Shown here: positions 27,239-35,898 of the stretch, one piece after another
Numbering within the stretch: the stretch's first letter is position 1
Layout of the letters: each line of letters begins with the position of its first letter
Origin: Calothrix sp. PCC 7716
GTDB lineage: Bacteria; Cyanobacteriota; Cyanobacteriia; Cyanobacteriales; Nostocaceae
NCBI RefSeq assembly: GCF_019977735.1
Contig: NZ_AP025018.1
Span: 11,040,580-11,104,579, forward strand
DNA length: 64,000 bases
Direction: 5' to 3'
Program-made: the position numbers and the translations under genes
Notes under the pieces: generated by a model
The model's input: only the letters and a program-made list of their open reading frames with translations
Database searches by the model: none
Told to the model about the DNA's origin: nothing

Positions 27239-29128
27239 ATGAAAAAATATCTACTAGCTTCTGCTGGTGGAGCTAGCTTTTTATGTCTTTTAGCTAGCTC
27301 AATTTGTGTACAAGCGGCGCCCGTAAACGCATTAACAGCAAACAAACAGGAATCAGAACGTAAACTATCTGATAATAATTTTGCAATCAGCAATAATTTT
27401 GAAATTAAATCAGATAACGTCAAAAATGTCAAACAAAAAAATAACAAAAAGCTTACTCAAAAGCAGAGAACGGAAAATCTTAATCAAGCAAACTCAAATC
27501 AAACTGGTGTAGACGAAACGACAACAGCATCTGGAGAAATAGAACAAGTTACTTCAGTCTCGCAGCTAAGTGACGTACAACCAACAGATTGGGCGTTTCA
27601 AGCTTTACAGTCATTAGTTGAACGCTATGGTTGTATAGCTGGTTATCCTAATGGCACTTATCGAGGCAACCGCGCGATGACTCGTTATGAGTTTGCGGCA
27701 GGTTTGAATGCTTGTTTAGAACGTGTGAATGAACTCATTGCCACTGCAACAAATGACTTAGTACGCAAACAAGATTTAGAAACACTCCGTAGACTCCAAG
27801 AAGAATTCTCTGCTGAACTTGCAACATTGAGAGGTCGAGTTGATGGTCTCGAAGCTAGAGCAGCAGAACTTGAAGCTAATCAATTTTCGACGACAACCAA
27901 GCTACAAGGTGAAGCAATATTTGCTGCTATTGGCGCCACAGGTGGGGCACCTGGTCGTGAAGACCCAAACATTATCTTGACAAACCGAGTTAGGTTAAAT
28001 CTAAATACTAGTTTTACTGGTAAAGATTTACTTATCACAGGTTTACAAGCACATAATTTCTTAGGTGGTTTAGATGGTCGCGGTAGCGTTCAAGAATCAT
28101 TAGGACTAGCTTCTCCTTTACTTAGCGCTTCGACCGCGCGCACAAGCTTTGAACCTCAGTTTCCTGGTATTGACCCAAAAAATTTATCAGCAAGAGGCGC
28201 CAACAGTGTTGAACTGTACAAGCTACTATATATATTCCCTATTGCTGACAAATTAACTTTGTTTGCTGGCACATCAGCAGAAGTATCAGATGCATTCCCA
28301 GCTATTTTACCTTTTGCTGGAGAAGGACAAGAATCAATATCACGCTTTGGTACGTTAAACCCAGTATTACGAGTTTCTGGTGGTACTTCTGGAACTGGTT
28401 TAGCATCAGCAGCTGGTTTCATCTTCAATCTTTCAGACAGTATTGACTTACGCGCGCTGTATGGTAGCGTCAATGCAAATCTTCCCGCAAATGCTCCAGA
28501 TATTTTACCCAGTGTTTCAGGAACTCCTTTAGGTTCAGGGATATTTGGTGGAAGTTCAGTTGTAGCAGCACAACTTACCTTAAAACCAAGTCGATCAATA
28601 GATATTGGTTTTAACTACGCCAACAGTTATCATGAAATAAATATTCTTGGTACAGGTTTGACAAGTAGTGATATTTTTGCATTGTCAGGCGCCAACATTG
28701 GCTTAGGAATTCCAGTTAAACTCAACTCGTTTGGTGGTACAGTAAACTTCCGTTTTAGTGAACAGTTAGCACTTTCAGGATACGGCGCCGCTATATTTGT
28801 AGATGACTCTTCGGGTCGTGTAAATGCATCCAGCACTTTTACCAGCTGGATGGTTGGTTTACACTTAAAGGATTTAATCAAAAAAGGAAACACTGCGGGT
28901 ATCCTTTTTGGTCAACCACTGTATCGTACTGAGGCAGACGGTGACGCAAGTCTTGCTGCTGCGGGTGTACAACGCGCAACACCTTACCATTTAGAGGCTT
29001 ACTACAAATTCAAAGTCAACGATAACGTTAGCATTACCCCAGGTGCCTTTGTATTATTTAATCCAGAAGGTGACAGCAGAAACGAAACAACCACAGTAGG
29101 TGTACTAAGAACCACATTCACTTTCTAA
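27239..29128 (+). CDS. SLH-domain outer membrane porin (OprB-type, iron uptake porin family)
   Basis: 629 residues. A signal peptide lies at 1-27 (cleavage near CVQA-APV), an SLH domain at about 105-165 (VQPTDWAFQALQSLVERYGC, then YRGNRAMTRYEFAAGLNACLERV) that anchors to peptidoglycan-linked polymer, a coiled coil at about 165-215, and a beta-barrel at 220-629 ending in Phe as porins do. This is the major cyanobacterial outer membrane porin architecture (SomA/B-like); some members pass inorganic iron. GAGGAG precedes the ATG by five bases. Confidence 0.92.
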   Translation: MKKYLLASAGGASFLCLLASSICVQAAPVNALTANKQESERKLSDNNFAISNNFEIKSDNVKNVKQKNNKKLTQKQRTENLNQANSNQTGVDETTTASGEIEQVTSVSQLSDVQPTDWAFQALQSLVERYGCIAGYPNGTYRGNRAMTRYEFAAGLNACLERVNELIATATNDLVRKQDLETLRRLQEEFSAELATLRGRVDGLEARAAELEANQFSTTTKLQGEAIFAAIGATGGAPGREDPNIILTNRVRLNLNTSFTGKDLLITGLQAHNFLGGLDGRGSVQESLGLASPLLSASTARTSFEPQFPGIDPKNLSARGANSVELYKLLYIFPIADKLTLFAGTSAEVSDAFPAILPFAGEGQESISRFGTLNPVLRVSGGTSGTGLASAAGFIFNLSDSIDLRALYGSVNANLPANAPDILPSVSGTPLGSGIFGGSSVVAAQLTLKPSRSIDIGFNYANSYHEINILGTGLTSSDIFALSGANIGLGIPVKLNSFGGTVNFRFSEQLALSGYGAAIFVDDSSGRVNASSTFTSWMVGLHLKDLIKKGNTAGILFGQPLYRTEADGDASLAAAGVQRATPYHLEAYYKFKVNDNVSITPGAFVLFNPEGDSRNETTTVGVLRTTFTF

Positions 29129-29138
29129 CTTCTCTTTC

Positions 29139-29167
29139 TTGTGGAACGGGCATCCTGCCCGTCCCAT
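29139..29167. repeat. Dispersed palindromic repeat that creates a false gene start
   Basis: A copy of the TTGTGGAACGGGCATCC palindrome. It opens a frame (MWNGHPARP) that is contiguous with the metalloprotease frame but is not a plausible N-terminus. Confidence 0.75.
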
Positions 29168-29306
29168 AATATATCTACTGCCACAACATACTCTACTGGC
29201 TAAAATCGCTACATATTTATTCAATCAAACAACGCTATTCTATAAAATATCTAAGCAGCGTGTATGTATGCACACTGCGTGCTTTGTGCGTGATTGGCTT
29301 TTAGAA

Positions 29307-31988
29307 ATGAATAATTGGATAGCAAAAGTAGTAATCTGCGGGTTACTGCTGTGGAGTTGTATATTTGGCACAAATAGTGCATTTGCCAGTCAGATATCAT
29401 CTTTTGAGGGTCAGCAATTTGAAGTGGCTATTGCTGATGGTTTTGCCAGCTCGGAAAATCGAATAATTGAGCGCAAAGAGGCTTCGAGACGCTATCGTGA
29501 GATAACTCGCGATAGTCGGAAATTAGACGGTCTATTTACGCTTTATCAGTATCAAGACACTGGTGAAGCTTATCTCGAAGTCAAGCCAGAACAACTAAAT
29601 AAAAATTACTTAGCGACTGTAACACTTGAGTCTGGGATTGGCGAAAGTGGAATTTATAGCGGACTTCCACTCCAAGACTTTTTATTTTACTTTCAACGTG
29701 TTAATAATACTTTACAATTTGTTGTGCGAAATGTAAAATTCCGTACAGAAATTGATGCACCAGAAGAGCGTTCGCTGAAGCGTTCGTTTACAGATTCGGT
29801 ACTCGGCGCCGCAGAAATTGCAGGAAGTGACCCGTATACTAAAAGTCTGCTGATTGATTTAGGCGATTTGTTAATGCGGGATTTTCCTGATTTAACTATG
29901 CTCTTAAAATCATCACTGCAAGCAGATTATCATTTAGAGGAACAGAGGTCATACTTTAGTGACGTTAATAGCTTTCCTCTAAATGTAGAAATTGACTCAG
30001 TGTACGGATTTTCTTCAAAAGAAGGTGCCGACTTGGTGACAGTTCCAGATAGTCGAGCATTATCGCTGTCAGTTCACTACAGTTTTTCTCAACTACCAGA
30101 AAATAATGGTTATATACCAAGACTCGCTGATGACCGAGTAGGGTATTTTATTACTGCGTTTCAGGATTTTTCCCGTAATCGTGGTGATGATTTATTTGTA
30201 CGCTATATAAATAGATGGCATCTTGAACCATCTAACCCTGACTTAGCATTATCGGCGCCAAAAAAACCAATTGTGTTCTGGATAGAAAACGCCGTACCCT
30301 TAGAATATCGCGATGCTATTAGAGAAGGCATTTTGATGTGGAATGAAGCATTTAAAATTGCCGGGTTTGAGAACGCTATTGAAGTAAAACAAATGTCAGA
30401 TGATGCTGATTGGCAACCCGCAGATGTACGGTACAATACAGTTCGCTGGTTTAATTCCCTTGATGCAGGGTTCGCACGCGGTCCAACACGAGTTAATCCG
30501 CTAACAGGTGAAATTTTAGACGCGGATATTATTGTCGATGCTAGTATGGTGCGTTCGCTTGAAAATGAGTATCGCGCGTTAGTAAAAGGTAGTTCAACGG
30601 CATTAGCAGAAGAGTTTGAACCCACAACCAAACATTCTTGTCTCACTGATAATGATGCTTGTTATGGCGCCGAATCTTCATTTCAATCTAAGATGGGTAC
30701 ACTAGCACTATCACTGCTTACAGATACAATACCTGACTCTGAGCAAATGCATAAGTATGTGCATGAATATCTACGTTATTTAATAGCTCATGAAGTTGGA
30801 CACACATTAGGATTGCGGCATAACTTTCATGGCAGTACAATGTTGGCACCTGATGAATTAAATAATGTAGAAATTACTCATACTTTGGGTTTAACAGGTT
30901 CAGTAATGGATTATTTGCCTGTTAACATTGCACCTGCTGGAGTCGAGCAAGGTGATTATTTTCCCACTGTTATTGGTCCATACGATAAATGGGCAATAGT
31001 ATATGGATATAAACAAGTTGCCAATGATGTTGAAGAAATAACTCCACTTCAGGAGAAAGCATTTTTAGAGCAAATAGCTGCTGCATCACCCGAACCAGAA
31101 TTATCCTACGCAACCGATGAGGATATATGGGACGTAAACCCTTTAGCGAATGCTTGGGACATGAGTGGAGATGTACTGCAATATTCGCAGTCACAGCTAG
31201 ATAATGCTCGTATTATGTGGACACGCTTAGATGAACGCTATCCTTTAAAAGGAGATAGTTACAGCAACCTGCGCGTACTATTCAACCGTGTTTTTAACTA
31301 CTACGGACGCAACGCCAATCTACTCGTGCAATACATAGCTGGACAATCATTTGGGCGCCATCACGCAGGTGAAAACACGCAATGGGCATTTATTCCCATG
31401 TCAAAACAGAAACAACAGCAAGCATTGACAAACTTGCAAAATTATGTATTCGCCGAAAACGCCTTTAACTTTTCACCCGAATTACTCAATCAACTGGCGC
31501 CATCACGTTGGCAACATTGGGGAAATGCAATACCCGTCTCTCGTCTTGATTATCCCATTCACGCCCGGATATTCAACTTACAAAGTAATGTACTGCACTC
31601 ACTATTAGATGGAGAACGTCTAAGTCGTTTACTCGACATTGAACTAAAAACTGTACCAGAAAACGCGCTAACCATCCCCGAACTCTTCGACACCTTACAA
31701 CAAGGAATCTGGAGTGAAGTATTAACTGGTAGCAAACCTCAACAAATATCTAGCATCCGTCGCTCACTACAACGCGAGCATCTCAACATCTTATTGCATA
31801 TGGTACTACGAACCGTAAACGTACCCGAAGACGCTAGTACAATTGCTTGGCACCAACTAAACCAACTCCAAGCAGCAATAAACGTAAGTCTCAAACACCA
31901 AAACCTCAACATGTACACCCTCGCACACCTTGAACAAACAAGCGCGCGTATCACCCAAGCACTAAACGCACAACTAAGAACACGTTAA
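29307..31988 (+). CDS. Secreted zinc-dependent metalloprotease (DUF5117/DUF4953 type)
   Basis: About 893 residues from ATG 29307, where a good signal peptide begins (MNNWIAKVVICGLLLWS, cleavage near AFA-SQ). The N-terminal DUF5117-like region (YLEVKPEQLNKNYLATVTLESGIGESG) is followed by a DUF4953-like domain with HEVGHTLGLRHNF at about 495, a gluzincin/metzincin-style zinc site. The frame is open from 29139, but those codons come from an intergenic repeat. It is likely periplasmic or exported. It lies 178 bp after the porin stop codon and may be co-regulated; there is no proof of an operon. Confidence 0.88.
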   Translation: MNNWIAKVVICGLLLWSCIFGTNSAFASQISSFEGQQFEVAIADGFASSENRIIERKEASRRYREITRDSRKLDGLFTLYQYQDTGEAYLEVKPEQLNKNYLATVTLESGIGESGIYSGLPLQDFLFYFQRVNNTLQFVVRNVKFRTEIDAPEERSLKRSFTDSVLGAAEIAGSDPYTKSLLIDLGDLLMRDFPDLTMLLKSSLQADYHLEEQRSYFSDVNSFPLNVEIDSVYGFSSKEGADLVTVPDSRALSLSVHYSFSQLPENNGYIPRLADDRVGYFITAFQDFSRNRGDDLFVRYINRWHLEPSNPDLALSAPKKPIVFWIENAVPLEYRDAIREGILMWNEAFKIAGFENAIEVKQMSDDADWQPADVRYNTVRWFNSLDAGFARGPTRVNPLTGEILDADIIVDASMVRSLENEYRALVKGSSTALAEEFEPTTKHSCLTDNDACYGAESSFQSKMGTLALSLLTDTIPDSEQMHKYVHEYLRYLIAHEVGHTLGLRHNFHGSTMLAPDELNNVEITHTLGLTGSVMDYLPVNIAPAGVEQGDYFPTVIGPYDKWAIVYGYKQVANDVEEITPLQEKAFLEQIAAASPEPELSYATDEDIWDVNPLANAWDMSGDVLQYSQSQLDNARIMWTRLDERYPLKGDSYSNLRVLFNRVFNYYGRNANLLVQYIAGQSFGRHHAGENTQWAFIPMSKQKQQQALTNLQNYVFAENAFNFSPELLNQLAPSRWQHWGNAIPVSRLDYPIHARIFNLQSNVLHSLLDGERLSRLLDIELKTVPENALTIPELFDTLQQGIWSEVLTGSKPQQISSIRRSLQREHLNILLHMVLRTVNVPEDASTIAWHQLNQLQAAINVSLKHQNLNMYTLAHLEQTSARITQALNAQLRTR

Positions 31989-32004
31989 TTAATCACCCTC
32001 TTAT

Positions 32005-32112
32005 CTCCCCTTATTAAGGGGGGTTAGGGGGGATTTAATTTTTTACCACAGAGACACAGAGTACACAGAGAGTAAGAGGTATGAACCACAAAGAACACAA
32101 AGAAAGAAGAGA
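32005..32112. repeat. Intergenic repeats after the metalloprotease gene
   Basis: A CCCCTTATTAAGGGGGGTTAG hairpin-forming repeat at about 32005-32035, also seen near 59280, then ACAGAGACACAGAGTACACAGAG and CACAAAGAACACAAAG tracts like those at 8052 and 35818. Confidence 0.65.
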
Positions 32113-32140
32113 GAACATCCAGAGTTAAGATTAAAAAATA

Positions 32141-32493
32141 TTAAAAATCCAACACTATATTTAAGCAGGTGCGTATCAATTCCCAATACTCTTCTTCCAA
32201 TACTCCTACTAAATCAAGCACTCGACTATTATCAAGACCACGAATTTGTCCAACATCAAGATATCGGTCTTGGTCTAAACCATTGGTATGTGTAGCTTTG
32301 ACATTTACTACATATGCTACATTTTTAGTTCCTGGAAGTAATGGTATAACTACAGTTAGAAAACTGTAACGATTTCCAACATCATTCTGAACTATCAAAC
32401 AAGCACGAGTTTTTTTGCTTCTTTGCCTATGGTTGGTTCCAGATCAACCCAATGTATTTCTCCACGTCGGTAAGTTAAATTACCATTCGGCAT
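32141..32493 (-). pseudogene. MazF/PemK-type toxin gene interrupted by a -1 frameshift in an A7 run
   Basis: The first part from ATG 32493 reads a PemK-like start (YRRGEIHWVDLEPTIGKEAKK). At about 32412-32418 there are seven A residues (minus strand), where the frame needs eight. The rest (TRACLIVQNDVGNRYS to LNIVLDF) continues one frame back. MazF toxins are ribosome-independent mRNA endonucleases. The start overlaps the antitoxin stop as TAATG. It is either a decayed toxin, a sequence error in the homopolymer, or a recoded gene, since A7 followed by C is a known slippery site. Confidence 0.8.
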
Positions 32494-32732
32494 TACTCAA
32501 TACCATCACCTACAGTTATATCCCACACAGCAGCTTCTTTTCTATAAGCTTCGTCTTGTGAATCTTGTATATATGCTGCCTTTAATTCTTCTTGTAAACG
32601 TTGCTTCTTCAACTCTTTTAATGCAGTATTGATGAAAGCACTGCGATTTCCTTGATTTTCGCTGCCTGATACCTGCTTATCTACAAAAGCCAGAACATCA
32701 TCATCTAGAGTTATTGTAACTTTTCTAACCAT
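32493..32732 (-). CDS. Ribbon-helix-helix antitoxin of a MazEF-like pair
   Basis: 79 residues. An N-terminal CopG/ribbon-helix-helix fold (KVTITLDDDVLAFVDKQV, NRSAFINTALKEL) is followed by an acidic tail that would wrap the toxin. It overlaps the toxin start by one base (TAATG), the standard operon layout, and likely represses its own promoter. Confidence 0.85.
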   Translation of the reverse strand: MVRKVTITLDDDVLAFVDKQVSGSENQGNRSAFINTALKELKKQRLQEELKAAYIQDSQDEAYRKEAAVWDITVGDGIE

Positions 32733-32778
32733 ATTTTAAGATTATCATAATATCATACCATTAAAAAATGTATTTGCC

Positions 32779-33117
32779 TTGTGCAATCAATCTGAGATGG
32801 CATTCAAGCAGAGTAAGTTTGTCAAAACCACACTAAAAATCATAGGTGGCAAATGGAAACTCCTGTTTTTATGGCACTTAAAAGACGAAGCTAAACGTTT
32901 TAGTGAACTCAAACGATTAATTCCAGAGATTACGGAGAAGATGTTAATGCAACAGCTTCGAGAATTAGAGAAAGACGAAATCATTAATCGAAACGTCCAA
33001 TCAGATGTACCACCAAAAGTAAAATACTCATTCACTGAATACGGAAAAAGCCTTATTCCTGTATTAAAACCTCTCTGTGATTAGGGACAGGAGCATTTAA
33101 AGCGGATGGAGCATTGA
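32779..33117 (+). pseudogene. HxlR-family transcriptional regulator with premature TAG at a conserved Trp
   Basis: Residues match the HxlR winged helix: LKIIGGKWKLLFLWHL, FSELKRLIPEITEKMLMQQLRELEKDEI, and YSFTEYGKSLIPVLKPLCD. The frame stops at TAG 33082-33084, then continues in frame as GQEHLKRMEH to TGA at 33115-33117. Relatives read CDWG here, so TAG replaces TGG. The 101-residue product lacks only about ten C-terminal residues and may still work. The start is uncertain: TTG 32779 or ATG 32797. It is divergent from the antitoxin gene. Confidence 0.82.
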
Positions 33118-34042
33118 TAAATTTTCCCCCAACTCCCTTAAAAAGCAGGAAAGCTCCCGTCCTATATTTATCTTTTAGTCTTCACAACTTATTCACTTTT
33201 AGACTTTAATCTATAAATTAAGCAAGGTTGAGCAGATAAATCCAAATCAAATTTATCTAATTAATTTTAGCTATATTAATGTGTTGTAGTGTTGTTCCCT
33301 GTTTGCATTGCTTGATGTGATTCCCTATTATCCCTCGTCTTTAGTTTTATCCCAAATACGTTTGTACATGTAGAGGCGCCATACTTAATGTGTCTCTACA
33401 TTTTTCATTTAAATCAATCAAAAAACGCAAAACCCTTGTAGAGACGTTACATGTAACGTCTCTACATACGTTAACCGAACTATATTGAATTATCAGCCAT
33501 TACTACAATCGATTTAATAAACATGGGTGCCATAATAAAAAATGCTTTAATCTTCACAGCTTTTTCACTTTTAGACTTTAATGTATAAAGTAAGCAAGGT
33601 TGAGCAGATAAATTTAAATTAAATTTATCTAATTAATTTTAGCGATATTAAAGTGTTGTTCCGTGTTTGATTGCTTGATGTGATTCCCTATTATGCCTCG
33701 TTTTGAGTCTTGTCGATTAATTGTTATCTCCAATACTGGTACATATATATGTAGAGACGCAATAGCCAAAGTGTCTCTACTTTTTCTTTTTTAATATCTG
33801 AAATAGCACAAAACCTTTTAAAAAAAACAATTATAACTTATCTTTTACATTCACAACTTCTTCACTTTTAGGCTTTAGTCTATAAATTAAGCAAGTTGAG
33901 CAAATACATTTAAATCAAATTTATCAAATTAGTTTCACCAAAATTTACACCAAATTGTACGCACGTAAACTAAATTATTTAATATATTTCTCCAAAGTAA
34001 AATTATTAGGTTAAAGGTATTTTCCACCTTTAACCTATTTTT
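33118..34042. repeat. Three degenerate tandem units in a 925-bp gene-free region
   Basis: Unit A at about 33176-33402, unit B at about 33551-33785, unit C at about 33848-33938 (truncated). Shared landmarks: TTCACTTTTAGACTTTAATC, AAGCAAGGTTGAGCAGATAA, AAATTTATCTAATTAATTTT, TTGCTTGATGTGATTCCCTA. Units A and B end with a GTAGAG...CTCTAC hairpin and a T-rich run. An additional perfect hairpin (GTAGAGACGTTAC/GTAACGTCTCTAC) lies at about 33438-33466. No protein is encoded. Confidence 0.75.
33749..33793 (+). terminator. Terminator-like hairpin ending repeat unit B
   Basis: GTAGAGACGC (33751-33760) pairs with GTGTCTCTAC (33771-33780) and is followed directly by TTTTTCTTTTTT. It has the form of an intrinsic terminator although no gene precedes it. 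Confidence 0.55.
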
Positions 34043-34615
34043 TTAGCCCTTTAAAATTTGATATACTTTGCCAATTATTTTACTACTAGGTACAGTTCCC
34101 CAGCAACGACCATCATAACTTTGAGTACGATTATCACCCATTAATAAATATGAGTTCTGTGGTATAATAACGTGTTTTGCTAGATAAGGTGCCGTGGGAC
34201 TTGATACACAAACATCAATAAATGTTGCTTGATTTTTAATAAAGCTTTCTTTTAACGGCTTATTGTTAATATAGATTTTGCCATTTTTCAATTCAACTTT
34301 TTCACCAGGTAAAGCTACTATACGTTTAACGAATGGTAAAGTATATTGTTCTTCCCGTAAAGCGTCGGTAGGCTCAAATACAATAATATCAAAGCGTTGT
34401 GCCTTTTGAGAACGGTAAACAGTTTTATCAATAATCATTTTATCAGCTTCATTTTTATCTGGAGAACCATGTATTGTTGGTTCCATTGAGCTAGAGGGCA
34501 TCCAGCGCACTTCAACGTTATATCTATATAATTCTGCAAATGGGTTTGCCTTTGCTGAGTTAGCTTGTAATAACATCGTCATGACATAAATTAACGCAAT
34601 GCCAATCTTTCTCAT
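34043..34615 (-). CDS. lepB: Signal peptidase I (short paralog)
   Basis: 190 residues. The catalytic Ser is in PSSSMEPTIHG, the general base Lys in VKRIVALPGEKVEL, and GDNRTQSYDGRCWG is the C-terminal box. The N-terminal hydrophobic stretch (residues 4-22) could be the membrane anchor or a cleavable signal. It removes signal peptides on the outer face of the membrane. A second, longer lepB lies at 59330-59968, with about half the residues the same by eye. Confidence 0.9.
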   Translation of the reverse strand: MRKIGIALIYVMTMLLQANSAKANPFAELYRYNVEVRWMPSSSMEPTIHGSPDKNEADKMIIDKTVYRSQKAQRFDIIVFEPTDALREEQYTLPFVKRIVALPGEKVELKNGKIYINNKPLKESFIKNQATFIDVCVSSPTAPYLAKHVIIPQNSYLLMGDNRTQSYDGRCWGTVPSSKIIGKVYQILKG

Positions 34616-34838
34616 ATTCTTACTAGTATTTAAGCTGTTGTCTCTAATTTGATTATTCCCACATTTGCTGCGATTTTAACAATGGTGTAGGGTATTATGC
34701 TCGCCTGTGGCAGGCGCCTGCATGTTATTTCAAGCTGTATTCTGTATGTTAAAATCTTTTATGAACCTGCTCATGTGTATCAAGCTAGTTGTATTGGCAA
34801 TAAATTAAAGCTTCGATAGAAAAATAGTTAGGAACTAC

Positions 34839-35222
34839 ATGTTTAAAGAATACTACGCAAGTAGATTTAAGGAAATTTTTGGCTCACCTCTTCAAACCTC
34901 AGATGGTCTTGGTGATGAGCTAGTTCAAGTAAAACTGCAACAACTTGGATTAAAAATTCCCCAAGCACTTGCTCAGTACTATGCAGTCACAGGATTACAT
35001 TGGATAAATGCGGAAGATTTCCTAACAATTTTGGATGTAGAAGAAGCCTTACTTAACGGACAAGTAATTAGGATTGAAAAAGATGACCCCAGAGGTACAA
35101 AGTATATAGTAGTAGGAACTGCTTTAGATCAACAAACCCCTGTAGGTATTGTTGGACGTTTTGCAAGTAACGGACGTTATTTAATCATTACAGTTTACGA
35201 AGTAACTGACCTTGAGGGCTAA
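34839..35222 (+). CDS. Chimeric SMI1-like / DUF4258 protein, putative toxin
   Basis: 127 residues. The first 60 (FGSPLQTS, LQQLGLKIPQALAQYYAVTGLH) look like an SMI1/KNR4 N-terminus. From about residue 65, VEEALLNGQVIRIEKDDPRGTKYIVVG and GRYLIITVYEVTD match the second half of DUF4258, an MqsR/RelE-like toxin family. The next gene encodes a YgiT zinc-finger antitoxin, the usual DUF4258 partner, so the usual DUF4258 front seems to have been replaced. Whether it is still toxic is uncertain. Confidence 0.65.
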   Translation: MFKEYYASRFKEIFGSPLQTSDGLGDELVQVKLQQLGLKIPQALAQYYAVTGLHWINAEDFLTILDVEEALLNGQVIRIEKDDPRGTKYIVVGTALDQQTPVGIVGRFASNGRYLIITVYEVTDLEG

Positions 35223-35226
35223 TTGT

Positions 35227-35460
35227 ATGTATGGATACAAATGTGAGTATTGCGAAGGAACTGTACAACCCCGTATTGTTAAGCGCGAAGCTTTCAAACA
35301 TCGAGATGGTTTTGTCATTCTTGAAGATGTAACGATTGGGGTTTGTGATAACTGTGGCAATCGATATTACTCAGCCGAAATTCTCCATGCAGTCCATGCC
35401 GTTGCAACTGGAGTAAAATCTCCTGAGAGAACCGAGCAAATTCCAGTTGCTCATGCGTGA
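35227..35460 (+). CDS. YgiT-type zinc finger antitoxin
   Basis: 77 residues with two CxxC pairs (CEYCEG and CDNCGN) as in the zinc-binding N-domain of MqsA/YgiT antitoxins; YYSAEILHAV follows. ATG 35227 is four bases after the toxin stop. The frame is also open upstream from TTG 35212, which would overlap the toxin gene. It is transcribed with the chimeric DUF4258 gene. Confidence 0.82.
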   Translation: MYGYKCEYCEGTVQPRIVKREAFKHRDGFVILEDVTIGVCDNCGNRYYSAEILHAVHAVATGVKSPERTEQIPVAHA

Positions 35461-35898
35461 ATTTGTGTAGGTGGCGCCAAACCGAAAATGTAGAGACCGA
35501 ATTAAATACGGTCTCTACCGGAGCGCGGATTTTACAAATGATTTAAAATTGCTACAGATTTTTACTTAAAATACAGGTTATTTATAGTTAGAGCAATACT
35601 GTCTTAAATCTTACAGTAAATTAATATTATCATTCTCAATATGAATTGAAAATTCGCTTTTGGTACAGTCGCACGTTCTGCAAGCAATGAAGCTTGAATT
35701 GTGTAGAATCAAATGATATTTATAACGATGACTCTTTTGGTGGTGCCTGAACCTTACAGATAAAAATCCTATTTAATTGTTGTTGGCAAAAAATAGTGCT
35801 TACGCTTTAATTTCTCAGTAACTCCCTCTGCGTTCTCTGTGTCTCTGTGGTGAATTTCATCAATATTTTGTTGGGTTGCGCTCTTAGCTCCACCCAAC
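35461..35898. other. Gene-free region with terminator and repeats
   Basis: A hairpin at 35490-35518 (GTAGAGACCG, AATTAAATA, CGGTCTCTAC) follows the antitoxin gene. An ACAGAGA-type repeat (reverse orientation) lies at about 35818-35863 before the end of hpaB. Nothing else is recognised. Confidence 0.55.

Noticed and set aside
29139-29306. N-terminal extension of the zinc metalloprotease
   Set aside because: Encoded by an intergenic repeat; a proper signal peptide starts at ATG 29307.
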